A stretch of 64,000 nt of DNA from Cytobacillus oceanisediminis 2691. Lineage in GTDB: Bacteria; Bacillota; Bacilli; Bacillales; Cytobacillaceae. A program made the position numbers and the translations under genes. Shown one piece after another: positions 8,740 to 17,993 of this stretch (positions are counted from its first letter, which is position 1; each line of letters begins with the position of its first letter). The notes below the pieces were generated by a model. That model searched no databases and was not told the DNA's origin. It saw nothing but the letters and a program-made list of their open reading frames with translations. Location of the stretch: assembly GCF_007678455.1 (NCBI RefSeq), contig NZ_VEEP01000009.1, positions 207,205 to 271,204 of the forward strand, given 5' to 3'.

Positions 8740-10008
8740 TTATACCAGTAAATTAAACAATTGATGTTCCTTGTTCAATTCCATGAAGGCAAAGCCCTTT
8801 TTCTCCATGCTGGAAATGAGCCTATTGTATTCATGTTTATTTTTCAATTCAATACCGACAAGCGCCGGCCCGCTTTCTTTATTATTTTTCTTCGTATATT
8901 CGAACCTCGTAATGTCATCTCCTGGTCCAAGAACATCATCAAGGAATTCACGCAGCGCCCCAGCCCGTTGAGGAAAATTGACTATGAAATAATGAAGCAG
9001 TCCTTCATGGAGCAAAGACCTTTCTTTGATCTCCTGCATCCTCCCTATGTCATTATTACCGCCACTCACTACACAAACGACCGATTTGCCTTTGATTTCT
9101 TCCTTCAGAAGGTCAAGGGCGGCAATTGGCAGAGCACCTGCCGGCTCAGTAACAATTGCATGCTCATTATATAATTCCAGGATAGAAGTGCAGACCTTCC
9201 CTTCAGGAACCGCGACCAGCCCGTCTACATGCTCTTTGCAAATTTCATAGGTTTTGCTGCCCACACATTTGACAGCGGCACCATCAACAAATGTATCAAT
9301 ATTATCAAGGGGAATTGCACTATTCCTGTCAAACGCTGCACTCATGGACGCAGCACCGCTTGGCTCAACACCAATCAATTTTGTAGCAGGGGACACGCTT
9401 TTTATGTATGTGCTCAATCCAGCCATCAAGCCTCCGCCGCCAATACTTGCCAGGACATAATCCACAGAATCCTGGCAGTCATTAAGGATTTCCACGGCAA
9501 CGGTTCCCTGTCCGGCAATTACATTTTCATCATCAAATGGATGGATAAACTCCCTGCCTTCTTTCTCGGCACATTCCCGTGCCTCCCGATATGAATCATC
9601 AAAAGTGTCCCCGACGAGGACGATTTCTATAAATTCACGGCCGAACATTTCCACCTGGCTGATTTTTTGCCCCGGTGTGGTCGCGGGCATGAAAATTTTC
9701 CCGTTAACACCTAGTTGTCTGCAGGCGTACGCCACACCCTGGGCGTGATTTCCTGCACTTGCACAGACAACTCCATTTTCCAATCCATGTTCCCATAGCA
9801 ACCTGACTGCATAATACGCTCCTCTTAGTTTGAAAGAACGTACATGCTGAAGGTCTTCTCTTTTCAGATAGATATCGGCTCCATATTTTTCTGATAATCG
9901 TTGGTTCAATTGCAGCGGAGTATGGGCAACAATCTCTTTAAGATGCCTATAGGCAATAAGAATATCCTCTACACTTACCCATTTTCCTTTTAATGTTTTC
10001 TGTTCCAT
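8740..10008 (-). CDS. ilvA: Biosynthetic threonine ammonia-lyase (threonine dehydratase)
   Basis: A 422-residue PLP enzyme converting threonine to 2-oxobutanoate, the first step of isoleucine synthesis. The Schiff-base lysine lies in SFKLRGAYYAV near residue 62, and the phosphate-binding loop is ASIGGGGLMAG. One C-terminal ACT-like regulatory domain (from about FIVNFPQRAGALREF) suggests isoleucine feedback control. The length matches B. subtilis IlvA. It stands alone, with ilvD 11 kb away, and I see no T-box upstream; control by CodY is possible but not shown. Confidence 0.95.
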   Translation of the reverse strand: MEQKTLKGKWVSVEDILIAYRHLKEIVAHTPLQLNQRLSEKYGADIYLKREDLQHVRSFKLRGAYYAVRLLWEHGLENGVVCASAGNHAQGVAYACRQLGVNGKIFMPATTPGQKISQVEMFGREFIEIVLVGDTFDDSYREARECAEKEGREFIHPFDDENVIAGQGTVAVEILNDCQDSVDYVLASIGGGGLMAGLSTYIKSVSPATKLIGVEPSGAASMSAAFDRNSAIPLDNIDTFVDGAAVKCVGSKTYEICKEHVDGLVAVPEGKVCTSILELYNEHAIVTEPAGALPIAALDLLKEEIKGKSVVCVVSGGNNDIGRMQEIKERSLLHEGLLHYFIVNFPQRAGALREFLDDVLGPGDDITRFEYTKKNNKESGPALVGIELKNKHEYNRLISSMEKKGFAFMELNKEHQLFNLLV

Positions 10009-10106
10009 ATCATGTCACCCTCACTTTGCAAAATAATTAATTTGTTCATTATATCACAGAAAAATTATTTGTCGATTGAATTTTTAAAATATTTGAAATT
10101 CCGGGC

Positions 10107-10134
10107 TTTACATTGAATAAAATGAGAGTAAAAT
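10107..10134 (+). promoter_or_regulatory. Likely sigma-A promoter for the 10177-type small gene
   Basis: TTTACA and TAAAAT are separated by 16 bp, about 40 bp before the start codon at 10174. Confidence 0.5.
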
Positions 10135-10173
10135 AACATATAATAACGAAAATACGCTGGAGGGAATTATAAA

Positions 10174-10395
10174 ATGGAATTTTCTTTGAACAGTTTTGAC
10201 GGGGCTTTGCCAGTAGAGGTGACTCTCGATGAAGACAACGGGCGTTATATGATTCGCAAAAGTGATACTAGTGGAGAGTTTTTCAACAGTCCTATGGAAA
10301 TGGTGAAATGGATCCGCGATAATTTGAAGCCTGAGGATTTTTGCATTCCCTCAGAATTCACCAGGATGATGAATAGCCTTTCACAATTCGAATAA
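10174..10395 (+). CDS. Small conserved-looking protein of unknown function, 73 residues
   Basis: A soluble, acidic 73-residue protein with no membrane segment and no motif I recognise. It is a real gene by context: a promoter-like pair at 10107-10134, a GGAGGG ribosome site eight bases before ATG, and a strong tetraloop terminator after it. It is transcribed divergently from ilvA and convergently to the acyltransferase. I cannot assign a family. Confidence 0.75.
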   Translation: MEFSLNSFDGALPVEVTLDEDNGRYMIRKSDTSGEFFNSPMEMVKWIRDNLKPEDFCIPSEFTRMMNSLSQFE

Positions 10396-10439
10396 TAAAA
10401 TCCATTGCTTCGTCCAGCCAGATTTCGAGATAAAAAGAC

Positions 10440-10466
10440 AAAGCCCCTGCGAAAAGCAGGGGCTTT
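10440..10466 (+). terminator. Bidirectional terminator between the small gene and ypkP
   Basis: AAAGCCCCTGC-GAAA-GCAGGGGCTTT is a long perfect stem with a stable GNRA-type loop and runs suitable for both strands; it serves both converging genes. Confidence 0.85.
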
Positions 10467-10488
10467 CTTGGTGGAAATTTGAATTAGA

Positions 10489-11220
10489 TCAGGAAGCAAT
10501 TCTTTTTTCATCTCTAGACCGTATGATTTTGTCTCGAACATCATCAGCAATTGCGATTAAATCCTTATCCTTGTATTGCCGACTGTAAATTGGCTGACTG
10601 ATGATAACATTTATTTTTGCGGGTTTGACTAGACGGCCATTCTTTTCAAAGACATCAGCCGTACCCGTAATGGAAATCGGGACGATTGGGACACCAGAAT
10701 CTATGGCAAGACGGAAGCCACCCGCTTTAAATCGGCCTACCGGTCCCCCCTTGCTTCTAGTTCCTTCCGGAAAAATCACAAGAGAATGACCTTTCTTTAA
10801 CAGATCCACTCCTGTTAAAATGGAATCAGCCGCCCGTTCGCGATTTTTCCTGTCAATGAACACACAATCAATCGCTTCCATCCAGGCAGACAGTATCGGA
10901 ACTTTCTTGACTTCAATCTTGGAAATGAAGCCAAATGGTTTATCAATGGCCCCAATCAGGACCGGTATATCGAAATTACCTTCATGGTTGCTGGCGAACA
11001 GAACAGGCCCTGACGGAATATTGTTCAGCCCTTGTACTTTAATCTGGGAACCCGTCAATGCCATGAACGTTTTTGACCAGTTTTTCGGCGTTTCATGGAT
11101 TCTCCGCTTCTTTTGCTCAAACTCCATATCATCCGGCAACCTTTTTAATCCTGACAGTTTTGGCAAGCTCCAGACAAGATAGCCACCCATATATAAAAAA
11201 CACGCAATTAAACGAAGCAT
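10489..11220 (-). CDS. ypkP: 1-acyl-glycerol-3-phosphate acyltransferase family protein (PlsC-like)
   Basis: A 243-residue membrane-associated acyltransferase. The catalytic NHEGNFD (form of NHx4D, with H as base) and the FPEGTRSKGG substrate motif are both intact, and an N-terminal hydrophobic anchor is present. It would transfer an acyl group to lysophosphatidic acid or a related lysolipid. It follows dfrA on the same strand as in B. subtilis (ypkP), but a terminator after dfrA suggests it has its own promoter. AGGAGG precedes the ATG. Confidence 0.87.
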   Translation of the reverse strand: MLRLIACFLYMGGYLVWSLPKLSGLKRLPDDMEFEQKKRRIHETPKNWSKTFMALTGSQIKVQGLNNIPSGPVLFASNHEGNFDIPVLIGAIDKPFGFISKIEVKKVPILSAWMEAIDCVFIDRKNRERAADSILTGVDLLKKGHSLVIFPEGTRSKGGPVGRFKAGGFRLAIDSGVPIVPISITGTADVFEKNGRLVKPAKINVIISQPIYSRQYKDKDLIAIADDVRDKIIRSRDEKRIAS

Positions 11221-11364
11221 TGTTTCCTCCTAAGTCCATTCTTTTGCCATTATAATGGATTTGTTTTATCAAGACTATATGATTAAACAAATTAATGAGA
11301 AAAGTGTTTTAACTTTTTTAACTGATTATGGTCGTTTCCCTTTCCCTCCATTGCTCTCAAAAGG

Positions 11365-11392
11365 AAAAAAGCAATCCTTTTTGAGGATTGCT
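11365..11392 (-). terminator. Terminator of thyA-dfrA
   Basis: On the minus strand GCAATCC-TCAAAAA-GGATTGC is followed by TTTTTT, directly after the dfrA stop codon. Confidence 0.8.
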
Positions 11393-11404
11393 TCAACGTA
11401 CATG

Positions 11405-11890
11405 CTATTTGTGTTTAAAAATCAGGAATTCATAATCGTATGGATTCTTTTCATTCTTTGGACCGACTTCCCTTGTCTGGAGGTTCCACTTTTCTATGTC
11501 AAAGACCGGGAAGAAGGTATCTCCTTCAAACTGATGATGGATCAAAGTCAAATAAAGCCTGTCCGCTTCCGGCAAAACTTCCTTAAAAATCTCTGCACCG
11601 CCGATGACGAATATTTCCTGTTCCTTTTGGTTTGCATATTCTCTAAATTCTTCAATGGAGTTCATGACCGTACAGCCGTCAGGCCTGTAGTTTTCGTCCC
11701 GTGTTATGACAATATTTTCTCTGCCAGGAAGCGGCTTCCCTATAGATTCGAATGTTTTTCTTCCCATCATGATCGGATGTCCCATCGTTACGCGCTTGAA
11801 GAACTTTAAATCCTCGGGAAGCCTCCAAGGAAGCTGATTATGGTAACCAATTACTCTATTTTCATCCATTGCCCAAATTAATGAAATCAT
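11405..11890 (-). CDS. dfrA: Dihydrofolate reductase
   Basis: A 161-residue DHFR that reduces dihydrofolate to tetrahydrofolate with NADPH. The family blocks are present: [20 protein letters not shown] (with the active acidic residue after the LPW), [10 protein letters not shown] and the FVIGGAEIF cofactor loop. Its ATG overlaps the thyA stop codon by 4 bp, so it is translationally coupled to thymidylate synthase, which generates the dihydrofolate it recycles. Confidence 0.96.
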   Translation of the reverse strand: MISLIWAMDENRVIGYHNQLPWRLPEDLKFFKRVTMGHPIMMGRKTFESIGKPLPGRENIVITRDENYRPDGCTVMNSIEEFREYANQKEQEIFVIGGAEIFKEVLPEADRLYLTLIHHQFEGDTFFPVFDIEKWNLQTREVGPKNEKNPYDYEFLIFKHK

Positions 11891-12681
11891 ACACTGACAA
11901 CCCCTTTAATATGAGGATGTGCTTCATAATTAACTAATTCAAAATCTTCATATCTAAAATCAAAGATCGATTTGACATCAGGATTCAGTTTCATTTGCGG
12001 CAAAGGTTTTGGATCCCTTGTCAGCTGGAGTTTAACCTGTTCAACATGGTTGGAGTAAATATGCGTATCACCAAAGGTATGCACGAAATCTCCGGGCTCT
12101 AAATCGCAAACATGAGCAACCATCATTGTCAGGAGCGCATATGAAGCAATATTAAATGGCACCCCCAGGAATACATCCGCCGATCTTTGGTACAGCTGGC
12201 AAGATAGCTTGCCATCAGCTACATAAAACTGGAACATACAGTGGCAAGGCGGCAATGCCATATTCTTGATTTCCGCCACATTCCAGGCATTGACAATCAT
12301 CCTTCTGGAATCTGGATTGGTTTTAATAGTATGGATCAACTCGGAAATCTGATCAACGGTCTCCCCATCAGCACCGTCCCATGAGCGCCACTGATGTCCG
12401 TACACCGGTCCTAGTTCACCCTTTTCATCTGCCCACTCATTCCAAATCCTCACACCATTTTCCTGTAAGTACTTAACATTCGTATCACCATTCAAAAACC
12501 AAAGGAGTTCATGGATGATCGATTTCAGGTGAAGCTTTTTAGTCGTCAGCAGTGGAAATCCATCCTGGAGATTAAAACGCATCTGGTAGCCGAATGTACT
12601 GATTGTCCCTGTACCGGTACGGTCTTCCTTTTTCACACCTGTGTCCAAGACATGTTTGCATAATTCTAGATATTGTTTCAT
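11887..12681 (-). CDS. thyA: Thymidylate synthase (ThyA type)
   Basis: A 264-residue folate-dependent thymidylate synthase that methylates dUMP to dTMP. The nucleophile is Cys146 in [13 protein letters not shown], and the dUMP-binding stretch is [16 protein letters not shown]. The length equals E. coli ThyA and B. subtilis ThyB. It is the first gene of a two-gene unit with dfrA. It belongs to the ThyA/ThyB class, not the flavin-dependent ThyX class. Confidence 0.96.
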   Translation of the reverse strand: MKQYLELCKHVLDTGVKKEDRTGTGTISTFGYQMRFNLQDGFPLLTTKKLHLKSIIHELLWFLNGDTNVKYLQENGVRIWNEWADEKGELGPVYGHQWRSWDGADGETVDQISELIHTIKTNPDSRRMIVNAWNVAEIKNMALPPCHCMFQFYVADGKLSCQLYQRSADVFLGVPFNIASYALLTMMVAHVCDLEPGDFVHTFGDTHIYSNHVEQVKLQLTRDPKPLPQMKLNPDVKSIFDFRYEDFELVNYEAHPHIKGVVSV

Positions 12682-12824
12682 GAATTTCCCTGCCCTTCAA
12701 AAGCTACGATTTATTTCTATTCATTTTAGCAAGTATAACGGATGGAATAAAGGATATTCCTCTTTTATCTTTGATGTTCTCTAGCTAAATTCCTGCTTGT
12801 TTTTAGCAGAATCCTTGAAAAATA

Positions 12825-13526
12825 CTACTTAAGAGCTTCAATATAATGATAGGTTTGCGGAGCTGCTTCCTTCAACAAACGTGCCGGCATCCCGCCAATA
12901 TAGTACATCGCAAAGCATTCGGCAAAATATTCCTCGGGATAATCCAGGAAATATGCCCTGCCGGGAAAAAGCACGCGGCTTTCCTGTTTCCATATAGTCA
13001 GGAACCTTTCTTCCTCCCTGATTCCGTCATAGACATGGCGATCGAGTGAATGTGCAAGTTCGTGCAATTCAAGGTTGACCGACCCATGCCCCTTGCCCTT
13101 CTCACTGCTTCCAATTTTCACAAGCACAACTCTAGATCCACCAATCCCCGGAACCTGGTCCCATGTCCGTTTCGATGTGTAGCCGCGCGGAATGACTCCC
13201 TTTAAGTGACTGGCCGTAGGATTATCAGTGAGGTTGCCTTCAAATAATCGAACCTTGATATTTTGATTGATCGCTTTCTTGATCATGGATTCAGGCAAAA
13301 GGGTGAGACGCCCGATAATATTCGCTGCCTCCACCTGATCGAAGTCATCCTCCGGAAGCACCACCAAGTTTCCCGCCAGACTGGCTGCTTCAGGATCCAA
13401 AGATTCATATAGTAATGATTGTTTTGGGTATTCAAAAAGAAAAATGCCATCCATATTGGCATTTGAGCTTCCTAGTAGTGTGAAGGAAAGAATGATAACA
13501 ACGAATATTTGAAAAACTTTTCGCAT
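12825..13526 (-). CDS. Secreted anthrax-lethal-factor-like (ATLF/PPEP-type) metalloprotease
   Basis: A 233-residue protein with a Sec signal peptide (about 1-23). The zinc site is HELAH (His155, Glu156, His159), with the downstream ligand likely Glu203 in EEYFAECFAMYY, the pattern of the anthrax toxin lethal factor-related and Pro-Pro endopeptidase families. It lacks lethal factor's other domains, so it is a small free protease rather than a toxin subunit. Extracellular or cell-surface proteolysis is expected; the substrate is unknown. It appears monocistronic, with GGAAAGGGG before the ATG. Confidence 0.82.
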   Translation of the reverse strand: MRKVFQIFVVIILSFTLLGSSNANMDGIFLFEYPKQSLLYESLDPEAASLAGNLVVLPEDDFDQVEAANIIGRLTLLPESMIKKAINQNIKVRLFEGNLTDNPTASHLKGVIPRGYTSKRTWDQVPGIGGSRVVLVKIGSSEKGKGHGSVNLELHELAHSLDRHVYDGIREEERFLTIWKQESRVLFPGRAYFLDYPEEYFAECFAMYYIGGMPARLLKEAAPQTYHYIEALK

Positions 13527-13794
13527 GTATTATCCCCTTTCCTGAAGAGTTTTTTCTGGGCGAATAACAATAGATGTGGATAACGATAGAGTGAGGGATT
13601 TCCCAATAGTAATCTATTAAAATTATAACATACGTTCGCTTGCCTGCTGGCTGAGAAATTCAGGAAACATTCTATTCTGTGGATTTTCCATGTAGAGTGG
13701 AAGATGAGCATCATAAGTTTATTGCGGGAGAACGATGGATTAAAATATTTGAAAGAGAGTTTGTTTGCGGTATCAATCATTATTTGTAGTAAAA
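13527..13794. other. Intergenic region between the ATLF-like gene and yceH
   Basis: About 270 bases with no convincing gene on either strand. It holds the upstream region of the ATLF-like gene; I see no clear operator in it. Confidence 0.4.
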
Positions 13795-13831
13795 GCAAAA
13801 AGACTCATCCGGTCAGAATGGATGAGTATGC
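13795..13831 (-). terminator. Terminator of yceG-yceH
   Basis: On the minus strand ACTCATCC pairs with GGATGAGT across a 9-base loop and is followed by CTTTTTG. Confidence 0.75.
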
Positions 13832-13842
13832 CACAGGATTGA

Positions 13843-14931
13843 TCATTGGGATGCACTTATTGTTTTTAGCAGCTTCACCAGACGCTCTCTGCTTTTTTCC
13901 TTCACACGCTTATTTTCCTCTTCAATTGACCTGGTTTCCTGCATACCTTTCATAATAATATGATAACATTCCTCAATCAGCTCGATCTCAATGGTCGGCG
14001 CATCCAAAACGGGGGGGACTTCCCTACTTTGCGGGTTGATGTTCTTGTTTTTCACGATCTCATTCGTCCTTTTGCCCAGCTCCCTCAACGAGTCCCCAAC
14101 CAGCTTCTGTCTTTTAGCAGCGATTGACTGAATCAATCCATCTTTAAATATAGGAATGGTGCTCATGAATGACGAGTTCATCTTGGCAACCAGCCTGTCA
14201 TTTCCGCTCTGCAGCATCTTTATTTGAGGTACCGCCTGTAAAGCAACCATTTTAGCCATTTCAAGATCATAAATTCTATGCTCAAGGGCATTTATCGCAT
14301 TCTGCAATGTGTCAACTTCCGTTGAGACCATAAGATCTCCAGCAGGTTGTTCCAGCCTCATCTCTTTGCTTGCTGCCCATTCATTGAGCCTCATTTCGGC
14401 AGCCACTATATATTTTTCAAGCGTCAAGTAATATTGGTAGTTTTGTTCAAGCATCTGCCCCAGTCTATTCGACATTTCTGCCATTTCTCTTTTATATTTG
14501 AATATCTTCACATATATTTGATCTATTTCCTTGCCAATCGACAGATACTTATTAATTAACCTATCCATCATATTATCGGTTTTCTTGAATAGTCTGCTGA
14601 ACAATCCGACTGCTGTTTTCTGAAAATCCTTCCTGTCAAACCGATCCATAATTTTACCCAGCTGAATGAGTATGTGCTCAAAATCCTCCTGGTTATCCTT
14701 CATAATAAAATCAAGAAGCTGTTCAGAGAAACGGGAAACATCAACAGCAGGTTTCATGCCAAATTCAAGGATATGAATAAGATCCTGGTCATCTATGCTC
14801 CTGGCCAGATGCTGGGCCTCCTGTTCATTCCTCAAAGCCTGCTTTAATTTGGACACCTTCGCATCGTTCAACTTCCCGTGGGAATGATTAGAATAAGGGC
14901 TTACATTTTGATCATTGATCGGAAACATCAT
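13843..14931 (-). CDS. yceH: Toxic anion resistance protein, TelA family (YceH)
   Basis: A roughly 362-residue, largely alpha-helical cytoplasmic protein of the TelA/KlaA family, first linked to tellurite resistance and in Bacillus to envelope stress. No catalytic motif is known. I take the ATG at 14931 because AAGGAG lies eight bases upstream; the longer frame starts at a GTG at 14940. It begins one base after the yceG stop codon, so the pair is translationally coupled. B. subtilis has the same yceG-yceH pair at the end of the stress-induced yce operon. Confidence 0.85.
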   Translation of the reverse strand: MMFPINDQNVSPYSNHSHGKLNDAKVSKLKQALRNEQEAQHLARSIDDQDLIHILEFGMKPAVDVSRFSEQLLDFIMKDNQEDFEHILIQLGKIMDRFDRKDFQKTAVGLFSRLFKKTDNMMDRLINKYLSIGKEIDQIYVKIFKYKREMAEMSNRLGQMLEQNYQYYLTLEKYIVAAEMRLNEWAASKEMRLEQPAGDLMVSTEVDTLQNAINALEHRIYDLEMAKMVALQAVPQIKMLQSGNDRLVAKMNSSFMSTIPIFKDGLIQSIAAKRQKLVGDSLRELGKRTNEIVKNKNINPQSREVPPVLDAPTIEIELIEECYHIIMKGMQETRSIEEENKRVKEKSRERLVKLLKTISASQ

Positions 14932-14932
14932 C

Positions 14933-16570
14933 TTAATCACTCCTTAGACTTTTGAATAGTCCTTGAACAATGATTTTTTTCAAGACAGAAGGTTCCCTCA
15001 TCTCCTGTTCAAATATGACGTCCTCAAGCCAATGGGAAACAAAGATTCTCTTATTGATGAATTTTTCTATATCGCTGTGGCCTGCAGGATTAAAAATGAT
15101 CAAATCTATGCCTAATTGGTTCAATAACAGCAGCAAGGCTGCATCTGGCCTGGTAATAGTTCCATTCAGCCCGTTATTGTATATGATCACCTTGGGCACT
15201 TCCTGGGAATAATCGAACTTCTGCAGCATTTTCAATATACTTTCTGGTATCTGCATGGCCTGTGTAAACAAATAGACCCTTAAATCATCTACTTTCTCAT
15301 TGTTTTGAGGTTTCAGGTTTGGGTCGGCACAAATCCTCCTGATTGCTGAAGCAATGGCTGTTTGAAGCCATTCGGGCATGTGTTGATACTTCCAATAGTG
15401 TGCGCCGGCCATCTTTTGCGGGTCAAGAAGTCCTTCTCTGTCTAGAGCCTTGTGATAATGGAACCGGAAATCACTATTTGCCCCTGTGGAAAATGGGAGC
15501 GTTTTAATGAGTAAGGCATTCTCCTGGAGGATCAGCCGATGAAGCAGCTTCCAATACTCTCGCCGGTTATTGCTGACCCCATTGACTTTTGCAAACAACG
15601 CAGGAATCCTTACTGTTTTATCCTTCATTTCAAAATATGGCCTGACCATTGCTTTTTCCTCTGCTACCAGAAACAATTCTTCGTAAGTTGTCTTTAGAGT
15701 GATAACAGAAGGCACATAGTCTCTCAACTGCCATTTTTTGTACAATAGGCTTCCAGAATCGGTCAAAATATTTTCAATCTCTTTTGATGCCTGATACGCT
15801 ACTGTAGCACTGCTGTTTCTATATTCAGCGGGAAATCTTTCTGGCTCATGCTTTTCTGGATATACACGCAAAAAGCAGGTACGCTCCCGCTGTACAGCCA
15901 TTTCAAGTGCGTCGTTTCCTGACGGTGTGAATGAAATGACATCACAGCCTATTTCCAGTAAAAATAACAAAAGGTACTGGTGGCTTTTTGTATAATTCCC
16001 ATACCAGAGAAATGCTGGCATGTTCTTTTCCGGATCTGCTTTTCTCAAATATTGGCCGAGTTGGTTCTGGATCCAGCCGAGGACATCGTCAAGGATATTA
16101 ATGGAATCCTCGCCCGCCAGTCCGAAGTCTTCATTTTTACCGAATAGCTTAAGCATTTCAATTAGTGCTAGTTTTACTTGGCTGTTGAGGATGGGATGAT
16201 CGGATTTCAGCAGCAAATCCTTTTCTTCGAGGACTGAGACGAAGTCAATTGTTGACGCATTTCTTTTTTGGCAGGAGAAAACTGCTTTTTGGATTGTAAG
16301 CATACGGGCAGGTTCCGAGCTGTTGACTAATGACTCCTCAGTTAACAAAATCAGGTTATGGGAGCGAACATAATCAAATAACTGGTTATAATATTCATCC
16401 TCATCATACGGAATACCTGTGAAACTGGCTGCTACCTGTCCAATATGTAGGATATTCCCCTCTTTTTTATAAGCCGGCCGCTCATTTCCAGGCGTTTTTA
16501 AGATGGACAACCAGTTCTCATCTGTTATAGGTAATGAATGCTTCATTAAAAGATACTCTGATGGATACAT
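14933..16570 (-). CDS. yceG: YceG family protein (putative toxic anion resistance component)
   Basis: A protein of about 545 residues matching the YceG family, which always neighbours TelA/YceH in Bacilli. It has no membrane segments, and the biochemical role is unknown. The frame extends to a GTG at 16585, but an ATG at 16570 preceded by GGGAAG is the more likely start. A near-perfect ECF sigma promoter lies about 100 bases upstream (16669-16694), which fits the known sigma-W/M/X control of the B. subtilis yce genes. Confidence 0.85.
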   Translation of the reverse strand: MYPSEYLLMKHSLPITDENWLSILKTPGNERPAYKKEGNILHIGQVAASFTGIPYDEDEYYNQLFDYVRSHNLILLTEESLVNSSEPARMLTIQKAVFSCQKRNASTIDFVSVLEEKDLLLKSDHPILNSQVKLALIEMLKLFGKNEDFGLAGEDSINILDDVLGWIQNQLGQYLRKADPEKNMPAFLWYGNYTKSHQYLLLFLLEIGCDVISFTPSGNDALEMAVQRERTCFLRVYPEKHEPERFPAEYRNSSATVAYQASKEIENILTDSGSLLYKKWQLRDYVPSVITLKTTYEELFLVAEEKAMVRPYFEMKDKTVRIPALFAKVNGVSNNRREYWKLLHRLILQENALLIKTLPFSTGANSDFRFHYHKALDREGLLDPQKMAGAHYWKYQHMPEWLQTAIASAIRRICADPNLKPQNNEKVDDLRVYLFTQAMQIPESILKMLQKFDYSQEVPKVIIYNNGLNGTITRPDAALLLLLNQLGIDLIIFNPAGHSDIEKFINKRIFVSHWLEDVIFEQEMREPSVLKKIIVQGLFKSLRSD

Positions 16571-16668
16571 AGAATCACTTCCCACTGAAGAAAAAGTTCT
16601 AACAAGCCCCTGCCAAGCTGCCTGATTCCATTATACTGGAAAAGCCATCTGCGGACCTCTACTACCTT

Positions 16669-16694
16669 TACGTGCTGGTTCTTAAAATGTTTCA
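16669..16694 (-). promoter_or_regulatory. Sigma-W type ECF promoter for yceG-yceH
   Basis: On the minus strand TGAAAC and CGTA are separated by exactly 16 bp, the sigma-W consensus arrangement. It points toward yceG. Confidence 0.75.
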
Positions 16695-16776
16695 CGAATC
16701 AGTAATATGCCTGATTTTCACTTCCAAAGCCGTCCTTGCATATAGATAAATACTTCAATCTGGAAGGGTGATGCAC

Positions 16777-17037
16777 ATGCGCTTTTTATATAAGAGGCAG
16801 CCTATTGGCGAGATGGAAGACGAATTATCACAGGTCTGGCAGGCTATGTCTTCAGGCTGGCTGGTATTATTTGATCTGTTATTCTATTCGTTCATTCTCA
16901 CCCTTCTGATCATGCCACTAACCTTTACGATAACCAGGTTGACCGGCACATTCATTATTATCTATTCTTCACTTGTCTGCTTATTCCTATTGATCAGGAA
17001 GGCAGGGAAGGAAAAGGATGATACTAATATAAAGTGA
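16777..17037 (+). CDS. Small two-helix membrane protein of unknown function
   Basis: About 86 residues with two hydrophobic helices (roughly LVLFDLLFYSFILTLLI and TFIIIYSSLVCLFLLI) and a charged C terminus. I do not recognise a family. The frame opens with a GTG at 16768, but GGAAGGG lies eight bases before the ATG at 16777. The gene is divergent from yceG and converges on terC, and a short 52-bp-period repeat array lies just past its end. Confidence 0.65.
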   Translation: MRFLYKRQPIGEMEDELSQVWQAMSSGWLVLFDLLFYSFILTLLIMPLTFTITRLTGTFIIIYSSLVCLFLLIRKAGKEKDDTNIK

Positions 17038-17047
17038 GTTTGCTAAA

Positions 17048-17162
17048 CCTCTGTCCATCATGGACCTGATGATGGACACTTTTGATGGTCGACTCCCGAT
17101 TTCTGTCCATCATGAACCTTATGACGGACACTTTTACTGGCCGTTTCCTGATTTCTGTCCAT
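17048..17162. repeat. 52-bp-period repeat array C (about 2.2 units)
   Basis: TGTCCAT recurs at 17052, 17104 and 17156, an exact 52-bp step. In each full unit TGTCC is followed 22 bases later by GGACA. The period and arm spacing equal those of the arrays at 26.3 and 37.0 kb. It lies between two converging genes. Confidence 0.75.
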
Positions 17163-17192
17163 TAAAAGAGGAACAGACATGCCTCTGTTCCC
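17163..17192 (-). terminator. Terminator of terC
   Basis: On the minus strand GGAACAGA-GGCATG-TCTGTTCC is followed by TCTTTTA, just past the terC stop codon. Confidence 0.8.
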
Positions 17193-17204
17193 CGACAACT
17201 CGTT

Positions 17205-17993
17205 TTATTGGACATTCTTTTGCTGTTCAATTCCTGCAGCTTTTTTCTTGTTCATGTAGTGAACGACAAAGGTTGCTGTGAATGTGATTAGCAGCAGAAT
17301 GAAAAAATGTGCATGTTCGATATGGAGGCCGAAAACACCGGCCAGCATTTTCGCAGATATGATAAAAATAAGGGTATATGCAGTTGTCTCGAGTTCAGGG
17401 ATCCGCTCAATCAATCTGATGAAAATTCCTGCAACACCTCTCATCATTAGAACACCCAGCATCCCGCCAAGCAGCAATACCCAAACTTCCTCACTGATGC
17501 CCAAAGCTGCCAGGACGCTATCAACGGAAAAAGCAATATCCATCATTTCCACTGCGGCAACCGTGCCCCAAAATGTCCCGAACATTCGGATCAGTAGCCC
17601 GCTTTTATTAATTTCAGGAATTTCACCGTTTTCAAGGCTCTCCCCTTTTTTCTTTTCCAAAAAATATTTAGTCGCAAGCCAAGCCAGATAACCTGCGCCA
17701 AGAACTTTAACCCACCAGAATTCAATAAGGTATACACCGATTCCGATTGCGATGAACCGGAATGCATAGGCGCCGAGCAATCCATAGAACAACGCTCTTC
17801 TCCTCTGTTTTTCTGGCAAATGCTTTACCATAACAGCCAAGACTAAAGCGTTATCAGCAGATAAAAGTCCTTCAAGGATGACGAGAGTCCCGATCAGCCC
17901 CCAGCTGACTGGGTCCGTTAATACTTCGATCCACATATCCCAATTGAAAAATTGGGCATATGTATCAACAAATCCTTGTATGATGTCCGTCAT
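17205..17993 (-). CDS. yceF: TerC family integral membrane protein (YceF/YkoY-like)
   Basis: A 262-residue protein with 7-8 helices. The TerC signature acidic residues are in LEGLLSADNALV and DIAFSVDSVLA. In B. subtilis the TerC proteins YceF and YkoY act in manganese export that supports secreted metalloenzymes; that function is inferred here. GGAGG lies nine bases before the ATG at 17993, so I drop six upstream codons. In B. subtilis yceF precedes yceGH in one operon; here a plus-strand gene and a repeat array separate them. Confidence 0.88.
   Translation of the reverse strand: MTDIIQGFVDTYAQFFNWDMWIEVLTDPVSWGLIGTLVILEGLLSADNALVLAVMVKHLPEKQRRRALFYGLLGAYAFRFIAIGIGVYLIEFWWVKVLGAGYLAWLATKYFLEKKKGESLENGEIPEINKSGLLIRMFGTFWGTVAAVEMMDIAFSVDSVLAALGISEEVWVLLLGGMLGVLMMRGVAGIFIRLIERIPELETTAYTLIFIISAKMLAGVFGLHIEHAHFFILLLITFTATFVVHYMNKKKAAGIEQQKNVQ

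Noticed and set aside
10009..10173. T-box or other leader regulator of ilvA
   Set aside because: No GGGTGGTACCGCGG-like core or terminator pair is present upstream of ilvA.
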